DNA of 6,443 nucleotides, from positions 1 to 6,443 of the forward strand of contig JAITVC010000072.1 in the NCBI GenBank assembly GCA_031286005.1. The letters run 5' to 3'. How positions within the stretch are numbered: the stretch's first letter is position 1; every line of letters starts with the position of its first letter. The DNA comes from Bacteroidales bacterium. Its GTDB lineage: Bacteria > Bacteroidota > Bacteroidia > Bacteroidales > P3. The notes under the pieces were generated by a model. That model searched no databases, was not told the DNA's origin, and was given only the letters and a program-made list of their open reading frames with translations. Shown in pieces: positions 5,456 through 6,443 of this stretch. Position numbers and translations under genes: made by a program.

Positions 5456-6443
5456 TTTAATGCTTCGCTCATCTTTTCAATATAATGAAATTTTAGGCCT
5501 TTAAGGTAATCTTTTTCGATTTCTTGGATATGTCGTTTATTGTCTTTGCAGAGCATAATATTATGAATACCTGCACGTTTTGCGGCCAATATTTTTTCTT
5601 TGATACCACCAACCGGTAGCACTTGACCACGAAGTGTAATTTCGCCTGTCATGGCAAAATTCGCATTCACTTTTTTGTTTAAAAATGCAGATGCCAAAGC
5701 GGTGAACATCGCCACTCCGGCCGATGGGCCATCTTTGGGCGTTGCTCCTTCGGGTACGTGAATGTGTACATTGCGTGTTTCAAACAAAGTTTCGTCTATA
5801 CCTACGGCTTTTGCATGGGCTTTCAAATATTCAAACGCCAACGTGGCCGACTCTTTCATGACATCGCCCAAGTTGCCGGTCATCGTGAGTTGCCCTTTTC
5901 CTATACTCAGACTTGCTTCAATAAAAAGTATCTCGCCACCAACAGCAGTCCACGCCAAGCCCGTAACGACACCTACAAAGTCTTCATCCAAACACAATGA
6001 CTTATCAAATCTGAATGCGCCCAACGCTTTCTCAATGTCTTTTGACGATATTTCAGCGGAATAACGCTTCTTTTCAGCAATCTGACGAGCTCGATAGCGA
6101 ACCAATTTGGCTATTTGTTTGTCCAATTGGCGAACGCCCGATTCGCGCGTGTATTTTTCCACAATTTCTCGAATTAAACTATCCGAAAGATCAAACTGGT
6201 CGGCCGTTACACCATGTACGTCCAATTGTTTGGTTACTAAATGGCGTTTGGCAATCTCTATTTTTTCTTCGATGATATATCCGGAAATTTCGATGATTTC
6301 CATACGATCCAACAAGGCCGGATGAATGGTGCTGAGCGTGTTTGCGGTGGCCACAAACAACACTTTCGATAAATCGAAATCAATATCCAAGAAATTATCG
6401 TGAAACGCCGTGTTTTGTTCAGGGTCAAGCACTTCAAGCAAGG
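5443..6443 (-). CDS. lon: ATP-dependent Lon protease (C-terminal part, 5' end beyond window)
   Basis: The last 332 residues of a Lon protease, which normally has about 800. The frame is open to the window edge. Its first full codon is TTG (6439-6441), an internal Leu of the conserved [11 protein letters not shown] segment and not a start. Visible parts, numbered from that codon: the end of the AAA+ module with sensor-1 region [21 protein letters not shown] (28-48) and sensor-2 helix [14 protein letters not shown] (102-115), then the S16 protease domain. The catalytic serine is at 240 in PKDGPSAG and the catalytic lysine lies in [11 protein letters not shown] (281-283 region), so the Ser-Lys dyad is intact. 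[15 protein letters not shown] is also present. Lon degrades misfolded and regulatory proteins in the cytoplasm. The N-terminal substrate domain, Walker A and Walker B are outside the window. The stop is TAA at 5443-5445. Confidence 0.97.
   Translation of the reverse strand, partial: LLEVLDPEQNTAFHDNFLDIDFDLSKVLFVATANTLSTIHPALLDRMEIIEISGYIIEEKIEIAKRHLVTKQLDVHGVTADQFDLSDSLIREIVEKYTRESGVRQLDKQIAKLVRYRARQIAEKKRYSAEISSKDIEKALGAFRFDKSLCLDEDFVGVVTGLAWTAVGGEILFIEASLSIGKGQLTMTGNLGDVMKESATLAFEYLKAHAKAVGIDETLFETRNVHIHVPEGATPKDGPSAGVAMFTALASAFLNKKVNANFAMTGEITLRGQVLPVGGIKEKILAAKRAGIHNIMLCKDNKRHIQEIEKDYLKGLKFHYIEKMSEALNLVL

Overview
The window looks like chromosomal DNA from a Bacteroidota bacterium, possibly an environmental Saprospiria/Chitinophagales/Flavobacteriia-type lineage. 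The evidence is the gene content: a TPR plus PD40-propeller envelope protein of PorE-like layout, a lipoprotein with a 'LPEATQEG..TFGCLVNGE' mature N-terminus, small beta-barrel proteins ending in aromatic residues, and a bacterial Lon. Two promoter candidates also match the Bacteroidota -7 consensus TAnnTTTG. The genus cannot be read from this sequence.

Layout. A plus-strand gene fragment (2-532) encodes most of a beta-barrel-like secreted protein and converges on the rest of the window, which is all on the minus strand. Read in the direction of transcription, the minus strand carries: the C-terminal half of lon (6443-5443); a 737-residue TPR/PD40/SPOR-like envelope protein (5388-3175) with its own promoter overlapping the 3' end of lon; a short NfeD-family membrane protein 6 bp later (3168-2704); a lipoprotein (2652-2140); a barrel-like secreted protein 12 bp later (2127-1462); a roughly 270-bp intergenic region; and lolD (1191-541), the ATPase of a lipoprotein-release ABC transporter. 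The theme is the cell envelope: a probable peptidoglycan-interacting scaffold, a membrane organiser, a lipoprotein, one or two outer-membrane barrels and a lipoprotein exporter ATPase, next to a general protease.

The most unusual element is the 1231-1444 intergenic array. It holds five copies of an 18-bp inverted repeat, TTGCGAC-NNNN-GTCGCAA, starting at 1231, 1273, 1315, 1357 and 1399, so the period is exactly 42 bp, with a vestigial sixth TTGC at 1441. The 7-bp arms are identical in all five copies and the central 4 bp vary. The 24-bp linkers are related to one another but diverged, so this is a tandem repeat and not a CRISPR. Forty-two bp is four turns of B-DNA, which would put all five palindromes on one helical face. 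The lolD-proximal copy, read on the minus strand, is a hairpin followed by seven T and so resembles an intrinsic terminator. A TAnnTTTG box lies just after it, 4 bp before the lolD ATG, which suggests a leaderless lolD mRNA. I can describe the array but not its function.

No tRNA, rRNA, transposase, CRISPR-Cas or phage gene was recognised.
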